Positions 1-7,769 of a DNA stretch of 10,201 nucleotides are shown one piece after another. The notes beneath the pieces are model-generated. The model was not told the origin of the DNA. It did not search any database and saw only the letters and a list, made by a program, of their open reading frames with translations. Every line of letters starts with the position of its first letter. Within the stretch, counting starts at the first letter, position 1. Origin of the DNA: CAZCBD01 sp964496755 (GTDB taxonomy: Bacteria; Bacteroidota; Ignavibacteria; Ignavibacteriales; Melioribacteraceae). The position numbers and the translations under genes were made by a program. The stretch lies in NCBI GenBank assembly GCA_964496755.1, contig CAZCBD010000100.1, positions 1-10,201 on the forward strand, read 5' to 3'.

Positions 1-2
1 GA

Positions 3-1127
3 AAAGGATTGTATAACAAAAAGGGCCTACATTATTCAGACTTAATGACCCTTGCACTGCAAAGAGCAAAAACAGCCCGCGAAGCAATATTATTAATGGG
101 CAAACTTGCTAATGAATACGGCTATCGGGCCCCGGGCGAATCTTTTTCAATTGGTGACAAAAACGAAGCATGGATAATGGAAATGATCGGCAAAGGAAAA
201 ACCAAAGGTGCAGTTTGGGTTGCCATAAAAATTCCCGATGGTTTTGTTTCGTGCCATGCAAATCAATCAAGAATAACTAATTTTGATATGAATGATCCGG
301 AAAATTGTCTTTACTCGAAAGATGTAATTTCTTTTGCAAAAAAACAGGGTATTTACAAAGAAACCAATGGTAAATTTTGCTTTAGCGATACTTACGATCC
401 GGCTAATGCTAGAAAGAAAAAAGTTTGTGCAATGCGCGTTTGGAGTATTTTATCCAGAACAGCACCTTCTTTAAATTTATCATCGGATTATCATAGAAAT
501 GTAACCAATGCTAAACGCTACCCACTTTTTGTAAAACCCGATACATTATTATCCGTTCATGGTGTTTTTAAATTAATGCGCGATCATTATGAAAATACTG
601 AATTCGATTTAACCAAAGGTGATTCGGTAGGCACTTTTAATCCGTATGAATCCGGTTCCGAACGAGCTTTATCAACACCAATCACCGCTTTTTCAATTAT
701 TACACAATCTCGTTCATATTTGCCTGATCCAATAGGCGGTGTTTTGTGGTATTCACCTGACAATTCTTATTTTTCGTGTCGTGTGCCTTTTTATTGTTCC
801 ATTTCGGAAGTTGCCAAAGCATACTCCATAGGCAAAAGAAGAGAATTTTCTTGGGATTCGGCTTGGTGGACTATGAATTTTGTTTCAAACTTTGTTTACA
901 TTAAATACAAAAAAATGATAAAAGATATTCAGCTTGAACAAGATAATCTTGAACTGGGATTTTTGAAATTGCAACCTGCAATTGAGAAAACAGCCCTGGA
1001 ATTATTCAACTCAAACCCGAAAGATGCAAATGCATTTTTAACACAATATTCACTCTTCAGTGCGGAAAAAGTTATGCGAAGATGGAGAAAATTAGGAGAA
1101 AAATTAATTTCAAAATACATTTGGTAA
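3..1127 (+). CDS. C69-family dipeptidase, 5'-truncated by window edge
   Basis: Peptidase family C69 (PepD-like) enzymes are Ntn-hydrolase cysteine dipeptidases that cleave short peptides. The match rests on recognisable family blocks: KGLHYSDLMTLALQRAKTAREAI near the visible start (first part KGLHYSDLMTLALQ), then FDMNDPENCLYSKDVISFA, a central block around YPLFVKPDTLLSVHGVFKLM, GTFNPYES, and a long C-terminal block with DPIGGVLWYSPDNSYFSCRVPFYC and FSWDSAWWTMNFVSN. The frame is open to the left edge, and the TTG at position 9 is an internal Leu codon, not a start, because the family's N-terminal segment with the nucleophilic Cys lies upstream. About 374 residues are visible; full-length relatives have a longer N-terminal part. 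The C-terminus is intact and ends in TAA at 1125-1127. Secretion and the catalytic Cys cannot be judged from here. The following gene is convergent. Confidence 0.9.
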   Translation, partial: KGLYNKKGLHYSDLMTLALQRAKTAREAILLMGKLANEYGYRAPGESFSIGDKNEAWIMEMIGKGKTKGAVWVAIKIPDGFVSCHANQSRITNFDMNDPENCLYSKDVISFAKKQGIYKETNGKFCFSDTYDPANARKKKVCAMRVWSILSRTAPSLNLSSDYHRNVTNAKRYPLFVKPDTLLSVHGVFKLMRDHYENTEFDLTKGDSVGTFNPYESGSERALSTPITAFSIITQSRSYLPDPIGGVLWYSPDNSYFSCRVPFYCSISEVAKAYSIGKRREFSWDSAWWTMNFVSNFVYIKYKKMIKDIQLEQDNLELGFLKLQPAIEKTALELFNSNPKDANAFLTQYSLFSAEKVMRRWRKLGEKLISKYIW

Positions 1128-1200
1128 TTTTAATTACCCTCAATAACTATCATTTTATTTGTTAATTTCAAAATAAGTATAGAAAACTTATTTAAAATAA

Positions 1201-1227
1201 AAAAGGCGTCTTAAACAGACGCCTTTT
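1201..1227. terminator. Bidirectional-looking intrinsic terminator between convergent genes
   Basis: A perfect 11-bp inverted repeat, AAAAGGCGTCT / AGACGCCTTTT, with a 5-nt loop (TAAAC), lies between the stop of the dipeptidase gene (1127) and the stop of the phosphoesterase gene (1250). Read on the minus strand the stem is followed by a run of six T and then more A/T, so it is a strong intrinsic terminator for the phosphoesterase gene. On the plus strand it ends in only four T, so termination of the dipeptidase transcript is likely but weaker. A second, purely A/T stem at 1171-1193 precedes it. Confidence 0.85.
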
Positions 1228-1249
1228 AATGTTACCCCCCCTAATTATC

Positions 1250-3646
1250 TTACTTAAGTAGTATAGCTTTAACGGAAGCTGTATATTTTTCGGTGTTCAT
1301 GCGAATAAAGTATATTCCACTTGGAACAGTATTATTAAAACTGTTTTTACCATTCCAATAAAAACTGTATGTGCCGGCATTATATTCCCTGCCGTTTATT
1401 ATTGTTTTTACTAACTGTCCGAGTGAATTAAATATCTGTATTCTGACTCTACTGTTTTCCGGAATTGAAAATCTTATGTTTGTTCCGGGATTAAACGGAT
1501 TCGGATATGCATTGTGTAATTTAAACTCCGTTGGCAATGATGCCTCTTCATGCATTCCACCTACCGCATTCATCCCTTCCGATGCCGATTGAACCGGTGC
1601 TGCTTCTGTTTCATAATTTGCATAAATAGAATATCTCCAATCCGATTCATTTGCTGTACTTCCCCAGCTTGACGGCATTCCGGCAGACCATGAAACTCCT
1701 GCATCCACTCTTCCCGGAGTTCCGGCTACATAATGTATCCCCGGATTTGTTTCATATATCCATGCAAGCCATATAGTACTTCCCGAACTTACTTCCACGG
1801 CTGTTTCCAAATCAATTGTCTGCCAACCGGCACTTGATGATACTGCCGTTACCGGTGTCTTTGATAATAAATTAGTTGGTGCCGTTGAACTGCCTTCGTA
1901 TATACCCAATATCATATCTCCGCTTCCGGATTCGTGATACATCGAAATACTGGTTATTGTACCATCTTCGCTCATTGTAAAAGGCATAGCTCTTCTGTTT
2001 GCACTTGTTGTTACTTTTTCTTTTACGTCGGTTATGCCTATTTGTTTTACTACTATGGTTTGTTCTACAAAATTTGCTATTATATTTTTATTACCATCTA
2101 CAGTAATTGTTACGGGATTTGCACTTCCGCTTAAATCTCCGCTCCAATGATCAAACACATAACCACTATTGGCGGTTGCAGTTATTGTTACCTGTGTCCC
2201 TTCAGAATAATTTCCGCCACTTGGATTTAATGTTACACTGCCTTGACCACTTACCGTTACTACTAAATCATATTTTGGCAAAGGAATATACTCTGCATAA
2301 ATAGAATACCTCCAATCCGATTGATTTGCTGTACTTCCCCAACTTGACGGCATTCCGGCAGACCAATTTTCCGTGGAAGCCATTCTTCCCGGAATACCAC
2401 CTTGCCAACGAACCCCGGGATTTGTTTCATATACCCACGCAAGCCATATTTTTTTGCCGGCCGGAATATAGACTTTGTTTTCAAGGTTTATTGTTTGCCA
2501 GCCGACCGCAGTAGAAATAGTTGTGGCAGGAGTAATAGCTATCCTATTTTCGGGAGCCGTATCACCATCATAAACAGCCAACAACATTTCACCTGAAGTT
2601 GCAGCTTCATGATACATCGAAATACTTGTAAGCGTACCATCTTCCGGCATTACAAACGGCATAGCTCGTCTAGCATCATTTGTTAGTGTTTTTGAATATA
2701 CTGAAGTATTGCCAACAACAGGTCCTACAACAGGTTTCGGATTGGCAGTGTAAGTTTCAGTATCGAAAACCGTACCGTCACTTAAGATGTGCCTTAAATA
2801 TAATGTTTTACCATTAAATTCCAATTCGGTATATCCTCGCTCATTAGTATAACTTTCAACCATATATCCATTACCATCTTCGTTCGGATTAACCGAATAG
2901 GGCGGTGCTCCTCCGTTACCGGTAACAATCTGAGCAGTTCCATGATCAGGATCCAAAGGAGGGTTCATATCACCATTCAATTGCAATTTTTTTGATCTTA
3001 CATAATAATGAGAATGGCCTGTAAAAAATATATCGCAACCATGTTGATAAAAGATTTTGCCCCAAGTTTCGTGAATATCGTCTCTATAACTTTTAGCACC
3101 AAAATCAAATACCGGTTGATGCCAAACTGCAATTAACCAATCTTTCGGATTATTTTCAATTGCATTATTTAGCATTGTTAATTGCTCACCCGTCATAGAT
3201 TCTTCGGTATTTAGCATTACAAATCTTACATTTTCATAATCGAATGTAAAAAATGCACCGTCATTTCCAAATTGATTAACTTGTCCGGAAAGATAATTTG
3301 ACCAGTTTGTTTGCCCTGCATCATGCACCAAATCATGATTTCCCGGAACAGCCATATATTTGGGAGGGTATTGATCTTGGCCTGTTCCTCCTAAAATATC
3401 ATTAACTGCATTGCTCCAGGTTTCCCAATCGCTACTCGAAGAGCCGGTTGCAACAACATCACCAACGTTAATTATAAATTTGTAATCGGGAGTATTATTC
3501 ATCATTGACTGTAACACACCCCGATGTGCCGTATCATAACTCCGAGTATCGCCATAAATAATGCATTTCCAACTTTGGGCTGAAATCATTGTTACAAACA
3601 ATAAATAGATTATCGCAACAAATAAAATTCTGAGTTTTTGTTTCAT
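1250..3646 (-). CDS. Secreted calcineurin-like metallophosphoesterase with duplicated accessory domains and T9SS sorting tail
   Basis: Predicted exported metal-dependent phosphoesterase of 798 residues. The ATG at 3646 is chosen because AGGAG lies 5 nt upstream and the product then begins directly with a signal peptide (1-23, MKQKLRILFVAIIYLLF..., ending SA|QS). An in-frame ATG 12 codons upstream would bury the signal. The catalytic domain (about 25-300) shows GDTR (32-35), GDV (62-64), GNHD (102-105), WHQP (175-178) and GHSHYY (210-215). Motif I has Arg in place of the usual His; the GHxHxYxR pattern recalls purple-acid-phosphatase-like enzymes. Two copies of a roughly 125-residue domain (about 326-454 and 552-679), each ending in WSAGMPSSWGSTAN and a DWRYSIYA block, flank an InlB/Bact_rpt-type repeat (about 458-529, GxVTLNPSGGNYSEGTQV). 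The last about 90 residues are a type A T9SS sorting domain (YPNPFNP, then SGIYFIR). The protein is probably released or anchored outside the outer membrane. The substrate is unknown. Confidence 0.9.
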   Translation of the reverse strand: MKQKLRILFVAIIYLLFVTMISAQSWKCIIYGDTRSYDTAHRGVLQSMMNNTPDYKFIINVGDVVATGSSSSDWETWSNAVNDILGGTGQDQYPPKYMAVPGNHDLVHDAGQTNWSNYLSGQVNQFGNDGAFFTFDYENVRFVMLNTEESMTGEQLTMLNNAIENNPKDWLIAVWHQPVFDFGAKSYRDDIHETWGKIFYQHGCDIFFTGHSHYYVRSKKLQLNGDMNPPLDPDHGTAQIVTGNGGAPPYSVNPNEDGNGYMVESYTNERGYTELEFNGKTLYLRHILSDGTVFDTETYTANPKPVVGPVVGNTSVYSKTLTNDARRAMPFVMPEDGTLTSISMYHEAATSGEMLLAVYDGDTAPENRIAITPATTISTAVGWQTINLENKVYIPAGKKIWLAWVYETNPGVRWQGGIPGRMASTENWSAGMPSSWGSTANQSDWRYSIYAEYIPLPKYDLVVTVSGQGSVTLNPSGGNYSEGTQVTITATANSGYVFDHWSGDLSGSANPVTITVDGNKNIIANFVEQTIVVKQIGITDVKEKVTTSANRRAMPFTMSEDGTITSISMYHESGSGDMILGIYEGSSTAPTNLLSKTPVTAVSSSAGWQTIDLETAVEVSSGSTIWLAWIYETNPGIHYVAGTPGRVDAGVSWSAGMPSSWGSTANESDWRYSIYANYETEAAPVQSASEGMNAVGGMHEEASLPTEFKLHNAYPNPFNPGTNIRFSIPENSRVRIQIFNSLGQLVKTIINGREYNAGTYSFYWNGKNSFNNTVPSGIYFIRMNTEKYTASVKAILLK
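1621..1690 (-). repeat. Intragenic direct repeat, copy B
   Basis: This 70-bp segment matches 2296-2365 with only three differences (T/C, C/G and G/A by eye). It encodes the end of the second accessory domain of the phosphoesterase, covering the WSAGMPSSWGSTAN block and the following DWRYSIYA. The surrounding repeat units are more diverged at both DNA and protein level, so this is the best conserved core of a larger tandem domain duplication. Confidence 0.85.
2296..2365 (-). repeat. Intragenic direct repeat, copy A
   Basis: Partner of 1621-1690, offset by 675 bp. It encodes the same conserved block at the end of the first accessory domain. At protein level the shared stretch differs by one residue (Gln versus Glu after STAN). 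Confidence 0.85.
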
Positions 3647-3801
3647 TTTTTCTCCTAAATTAGTTGTGGGGGGATAATTCATCTTCTTCAGACTAACCTT
3701 TTCTCTATGTTTTTAGTATGAAAAAGCAACTAATTTAGCATAATTTCAATAACATTAAGTTGGGATTTAAATCACATAATTATGGTAAAATGCCTGTGGA
3801 A

Positions 3802-6303
3802 CTAGTTATAATACTTTTTTAGTACATCATAAAGTTCATATCTTGAATGAACATTCAGTTTTTTATAGATATTTTTTATATGGCTTTGCACAGTTGCCAC
3901 AGATACAAATAGTTCTTCAGCAATTTTTTTGTATGAATATCCTTTGAGCAAAAGCGGGATTAAATCATTTTCTCGTTTTGAAAGTTCTTTGATATAAATT
4001 TCTTGTGGATTTGAATTTATGCTTTCATTAAAAGAAGCATCAATTTTTATTTTTTTATAAATAAAGATAAAAACAAAAACCACTAATAACATTGAAACCC
4101 CGAAAAACCACATTTTAAAATAAAATGGCGTAAATACATTGTAACTGATTTTATTAACTTTAGATTTTATTCCCCAATTGTTTTTGGCAAATAATTCTAT
4201 TACACCTCCTTTATTTTCTTTTAATTTAAAAATTATTTTCTTTTTGTTACCTTTTGCCCAATTGGCAAATTTTGAAGTTCTGAAATAAAGCTCTACTTTT
4301 TCGGGTGAGTCTACATCAATAACAGAATAATATACTTCTCCAAAGGAACTATAGGATGAAACAGCTATATTATTAACATGAGCAAGAATTTTCCCTCCTG
4401 CAAAAATTGAATCTATCCGTATTTGTGGCGGAAAAAATTCCTTGTTTTCATTTTTCGGCTTTAATATTGTAACCCCATCTACCGTACCCAAATAAAAAAT
4501 CCCCTGTTCAGTTTTATAAACCGCTTTTTTATTAAATTCGTTCGAGCTTAAACCATCTTGATAAGTATATTTTCTAATATTTTTAATATTTAACGTATGG
4601 TTATCTAAAGTTAAAATATTGAGACCCTTATTTGTGCCTATAAGAATTTCATTGAGATTATACTCCCGAACAAAAAAAATATGGTTACTGGATAAACCGT
4701 TTTTCGTGGAATAATTTTTAAATTTACGATTCATTAACAAACTTAATCCATTATCGGTAGCAATTAATATTGCCCCGCTATTCATTTCCTCAAGCGCACA
4801 AAAAATATTTGAAGTTAACCCGTCTTTCAAAGTATACAAATAATTTCCAGACTCAGAAATTTTCAACAGTCCGTATTTATTGATCCCCAAATATAAATCC
4901 CCGTTTTTAGTTTTTAACATTGTTTCAAACGAAAAATTCTTTATCCCGATTTCTTTTCCAAAATCAAAAAGTTTGCTTTTATAATATTGCCAAATATTTT
5001 TGTTCGTTAAAAAGAAAATACCTTTATCTTTAATTTCATAAATAAAGTTGATGGTTTGATGCTTTAATTTGTCAAATTCTTTATCGTAAATAATCCTGAA
5101 ATTAGAAATCACATTCACACCGTTATTTCTCGATGTTCCCAAATAAATTCTTCCATCTGAGGCAGCATAGACTTGATTAAAATTCTTATCGGATAAACAA
5201 TTTTTCAAGTTCAGAATTTCTTGCCCGTTCTTAGTACAAATAATTATGCCACTTCCTTTGGTAGCAAAATAAATATTCCCATTTGCATCTTTAGTTATGG
5301 AAAAAATATTATTATTTGGAAATCTAATTGATGGATTAAAAACCGAAATAAATTTCTTTTTATATTTTAATATCCCTTTATTTCTTGTACCAATAAACAA
5401 GGTATTATTTTTGGTTATACACAACGATCTGAAATAATTCCCTGCCGAGGTACTTATATTTAATTTTTTTACTGATTCAAAATCAAATGTCATAACCTCA
5501 TATGAAGAAATAAACGTTATACTTCCATCATTATTTAAAACAACATTAGCACCCCGAGGAACTTTTGATAAATCAGTTTTTAGTAATAAACTAATCCTTC
5601 CGTTGGCATATTTACAAAACCCTCTTGCCGTAAGAATAATTACATCTTTATTTTTTGCTAAAACAAAACTACGAATTCTGTGACTTATTAACCCATCTTC
5701 ATGATGATAATGCCTAAAAACTTTACCATCTATTATAGTTATACCTGAAGTTCTATACCCAATTAAAATTTCCTTTTCTTTAGATTCAATAATGGCAGAT
5801 ACGGCATTTGAAATTAATCCTGTATTTGTATTTAAATAACCATACTCATTATTTCTGAAATAAATCACACCATTCTTGCTTGTTCCAAAATAAATTGTTC
5901 CATCGGAAGCTTCGAAAATAGTATAAATTTTACCGGATATTTTCTTCTGAGAATCAACAAATTGAATTATTGAATCGGATTTAACATCAAGCAAAAACGC
6001 CCCATTGAATGTACCAATAGCAACATTTCCATTTCTTAAAATGCACAAAGATCTAATTCTAAGAGTTTTTAAACCGCTTTGCTTATTATAATTTTTAAAT
6101 GTAAAACCATTATACCTAGATAAACCTTTGCGCGTGCCTATCCACAAATAACCATTATCGTCTTGTTTAATACTCCAAACAAACGACTGAGGTAAGCCAT
6201 CATTCGGTGTTAATCTTTTTTCTAAAAAAAATCGCCCATCTTCACAAAATAGTTTCCCACCAACAGCCCATATAATTAAAATAACTATGGACAATTTGGT
6301 CAT
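3802..6303 (-). CDS. Transmembrane one-component regulator: two-component-regulator propeller, TM helix, LuxR-type HTH
   Basis: Predicted inner-membrane transcription factor of 833 residues. An N-terminal hydrophobic signal/anchor (about 1-20) precedes about 14 propeller blades (25-620). The clearest blade motifs are GYLWIGTRKGLSRY at 51-64, IYFGT at 137-141, LFIGT at 302-306, IYLGT at 386-390, ILIGT at 553-557 and FYLGT at 603-607. Fourteen blades fit two seven-bladed propellers, as in Bacteroidota HTCS sensors. A degenerate Y_Y_Y-like beta domain (about 635-722) follows, then one membrane helix (about 728-748). The C-terminus (774-828) is a LuxR/GerE helix-turn-helix with LSKRE, KKIAEELFVS and ATVQSHIKNIYKKL. 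There is no kinase, receiver or other phosphotransfer module, so signal binding outside is presumably transmitted directly to a membrane-tethered HTH; this is inference. ATG at 6303 has only a weak upstream GGA. The ligand is unknown. The gene is divergent from a NamZ-type muramidase across 69 bp, making that gene or its own promoter a likely target. The phosphoesterase gene lies 155 bp downstream on the same strand. Confidence 0.9.
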   Translation of the reverse strand: MTKLSIVILIIWAVGGKLFCEDGRFFLEKRLTPNDGLPQSFVWSIKQDDNGYLWIGTRKGLSRYNGFTFKNYNKQSGLKTLRIRSLCILRNGNVAIGTFNGAFLLDVKSDSIIQFVDSQKKISGKIYTIFEASDGTIYFGTSKNGVIYFRNNEYGYLNTNTGLISNAVSAIIESKEKEILIGYRTSGITIIDGKVFRHYHHEDGLISHRIRSFVLAKNKDVIILTARGFCKYANGRISLLLKTDLSKVPRGANVVLNNDGSITFISSYEVMTFDFESVKKLNISTSAGNYFRSLCITKNNTLFIGTRNKGILKYKKKFISVFNPSIRFPNNNIFSITKDANGNIYFATKGSGIIICTKNGQEILNLKNCLSDKNFNQVYAASDGRIYLGTSRNNGVNVISNFRIIYDKEFDKLKHQTINFIYEIKDKGIFFLTNKNIWQYYKSKLFDFGKEIGIKNFSFETMLKTKNGDLYLGINKYGLLKISESGNYLYTLKDGLTSNIFCALEEMNSGAILIATDNGLSLLMNRKFKNYSTKNGLSSNHIFFVREYNLNEILIGTNKGLNILTLDNHTLNIKNIRKYTYQDGLSSNEFNKKAVYKTEQGIFYLGTVDGVTILKPKNENKEFFPPQIRIDSIFAGGKILAHVNNIAVSSYSSFGEVYYSVIDVDSPEKVELYFRTSKFANWAKGNKKKIIFKLKENKGGVIELFAKNNWGIKSKVNKISYNVFTPFYFKMWFFGVSMLLVVFVFIFIYKKIKIDASFNESINSNPQEIYIKELSKRENDLIPLLLKGYSYKKIAEELFVSVATVQSHIKNIYKKLNVHSRYELYDVLKKYYN

Positions 6304-6353
6304 TCATTTTTCCACTTTATTTTTTACTTTTATTGTTTAAATAATCAGCTAAA

Positions 6354-6362
6354 TATTATAAC
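6354..6362. promoter_or_regulatory. Candidate overlapping divergent -10 boxes
   Basis: In the 69-bp gap between the divergent regulator and muramidase genes the plus strand reads TATTATAAC. TATAAT occurs on the minus strand at 6360-6355, and TATTAT (6354-6359) or TATAAC (6357-6362) on the plus strand. TTGTTT at 6333-6338 could be a plus-strand -35 at 15-18 nt spacing. Gap A/T richness makes chance matches easy, so this is a weak call. No Shine-Dalgarno is visible before the muramidase ATG at 6373; a start site near the plus-strand box would leave almost no leader. Confidence 0.3.
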
Positions 6363-6372
6363 GAATTACATT

Positions 6373-7644
6373 ATGGTTTTGAATAAAAAGATATCTAAAA
6401 TAATTAAAAATTTTCTTGCTGTCTCAATTATCTTTATTCAATCTCAAATTATTCAATGCCAAAACAACAATAAGATAAATAAAATTATAACAGGGGCTGA
6501 TGTTTTAATTGCCGATTCCATTTCAATTTTAAAAGGAAAAAAAATCGGTTTGGTTTGCAATCAAACCAGTAGAATTAGCAAAAAAGATTTTCTTCCCGAT
6601 ATATTAATTAAAAATTCCGCTATCAATTTAATTAAAATTTTTACTCCGGAACACGGTTTTAAAGGTAACGCTGAAGCCGGTAAAATTATAGTGAATAATG
6701 AAAATCCGGCATTTTATAAATCGGCTCGGTTAATTTCTCTATATGGTAAAAGCAAAAAACCAAAATCGGAAGATTTGCAAAACCTCGATTTAATTGTCTT
6801 TGATATTCAAGATATTGGAGTCAGATATTATACCTATATTTCTACATTATATTATGTTATTCAAGCTTGTGCTGAAAATAATTTATCATTATTAATTTTG
6901 GACAGACCCAACCCAATAGCCGCATACGGAATTGATGGAACAGTAACGAAAAAGAAATTCAAATCCTTTATTTCTATTTTTAAACTCCCGATTTTGCATT
7001 CACTAACAATTGGTGAATTAGCTCTACTTTTTAACGACTCTTTTCAAAAAAAGGCAAACATTAAAATTATTAAATGTAAATACTTTAAACGTAATATTTT
7101 TAACTTTAAATATTTTAATGATTGGATAAAACCATCCCCCAATATTCCCGATTTTGAAACTGCTCTGATTTACCCCATTACTTGCTATTTTGAGGGCACC
7201 AATGTTTCTGAAGGACGAGGTACATTAATGCCATTCAAACAATTCGGAGCTCCATTTATAAATTCAGATGATTTGAAAAAAGCTTTGGACAATCAGGATT
7301 TTACCGGAATAAATTTTAAAACCACACAATTTACTCCCAAAAAGATTCCCGAAATGTCTGAACATCCCAAATATAAAAATGAAGTTTGCAATGGTATTGA
7401 AATTTCAATTACCAATCCCAAAAAGATTGAACCATTTAAATACGCATACAGGATTTTATTGATATTAAAAAATTTATATCCTCAGAAGTTTAAGTTTAAA
7501 AAAAATCATTTTGATTTATTAATGGGCACCAATAAAATTAGAACTCTACTTTTACAAGGCACCCCTTATCCCGTTGTCGAAAAAAATATTAAACCCGAAC
7601 TTCTTGAATTCCGATTGAAATCCGAAAAATTTCACCTCTACTAA
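6373..7644 (+). CDS. namZ: Exported DUF1343/NamZ-type exo-beta-N-acetylmuramidase
   Basis: Members of this family (glycoside hydrolase family GH171, formerly DUF1343, B. subtilis YbbC/NamZ) remove terminal N-acetylmuramic acid from peptidoglycan fragments in cell-wall turnover. Full length, 423 residues, with family blocks in order: TGADVLIAD (40-48), GLVCNQTS (59-66), FTPEHGFKG (90-98), FDIQDIGVRYYTYIS (143-157), DRPNP (177-181), HSLTIGELA (209-217, where relatives often have HGMTIGELA), EGTNVSEGRGT (274-284), PFKQFGAP (287-294) and the closing G-hydrophobic segment ending in HLY. The Glu of PEHG is a likely active-site residue. The N-terminus (about 8-28) is hydrophobic; Cys29 within IIQC could be a poor lipobox, so it may be periplasmic or a lipoprotein. 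It is divergent from the propeller-LuxR regulator and is followed by an unrelated metal-binding gene with its own leader. A role in muropeptide recycling is family knowledge; control by the neighbour is inference. Confidence 0.9.
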   Translation: MVLNKKISKIIKNFLAVSIIFIQSQIIQCQNNNKINKIITGADVLIADSISILKGKKIGLVCNQTSRISKKDFLPDILIKNSAINLIKIFTPEHGFKGNAEAGKIIVNNENPAFYKSARLISLYGKSKKPKSEDLQNLDLIVFDIQDIGVRYYTYISTLYYVIQACAENNLSLLILDRPNPIAAYGIDGTVTKKKFKSFISIFKLPILHSLTIGELALLFNDSFQKKANIKIIKCKYFKRNIFNFKYFNDWIKPSPNIPDFETALIYPITCYFEGTNVSEGRGTLMPFKQFGAPFINSDDLKKALDNQDFTGINFKTTQFTPKKIPEMSEHPKYKNEVCNGIEISITNPKKIEPFKYAYRILLILKNLYPQKFKFKKNHFDLLMGTNKIRTLLLQGTPYPVVEKNIKPELLEFRLKSEKFHLY

Positions 7645-7704
7645 TCCCTATTATATTTGTAGGATATTATCGTTTCTTTTCTTATTTTGTCAACTGGATG
7701 ATAA

Positions 7705-7721
7705 TTTAGATTTAATCTAAA
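7705..7721. promoter_or_regulatory. Palindrome upstream of the metal-binding gene, possible operator
   Basis: TTTAGATT-T-AATCTAAA is a perfect 8-bp inverted repeat around one central base, ending 48 bp before the ATG of the Cys/Met-rich YHS gene. The arms contain a GATT/AATC core. It is too A/T-rich and lacks the T-run of a terminator, so an operator is the better reading; the cognate regulator is unknown. Confidence 0.35.
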
Positions 7722-7756
7722 GTATATATTTTATCAGTAACTTAAACACAATATAC

Positions 7757-7762
7757 AAGGAG
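7757..7762 (+). promoter_or_regulatory. Strong Shine-Dalgarno for the metal-binding protein
   Basis: AAGGAG sits 7 nt before the ATG at 7770. With the AGGAG of the phosphoesterase gene it is one of only two clear ribosome binding sites in the window, and it suggests this small protein is made in quantity. Confidence 0.8.
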
Positions 7763-7769
7763 AAAAGAA

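Noticed and set aside
9..11. TTG as the start of the dipeptidase gene
   Set aside because: The frame is open to the left edge and the family's N-terminal catalytic segment is missing, so this is an internal Leu codon of a truncated gene.
1171..1193. AAATAAGT / ACTTATTT hairpin after the dipeptidase gene
   Set aside because: The stem is purely A/T with no T-run following it; not supportable as a terminator next to the much stronger 1201-1227 hairpin.
2263..2596. Overlapping open frames of 60-75 codons on both strands inside the phosphoesterase gene
   Set aside because: They are shadows of a well-supported gene, with low-complexity or unlikely protein sequences and no ribosome sites.
3647..3682. 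Upstream ATG giving the phosphoesterase 12 extra residues
   Set aside because: The ATG at 3646 has AGGAG at good spacing and starts a normal signal peptide; the longer form would place polar residues before it, and the ribosome site would lie inside the coding region.
3683..3801. Gap between the regulator and the phosphoesterase; palindrome CATAATTATG at 3775-3784
   Set aside because: A 10-bp A/T palindrome is expected by chance in this composition. No clear terminator or promoter was found, so co-transcription of the two genes stays open.
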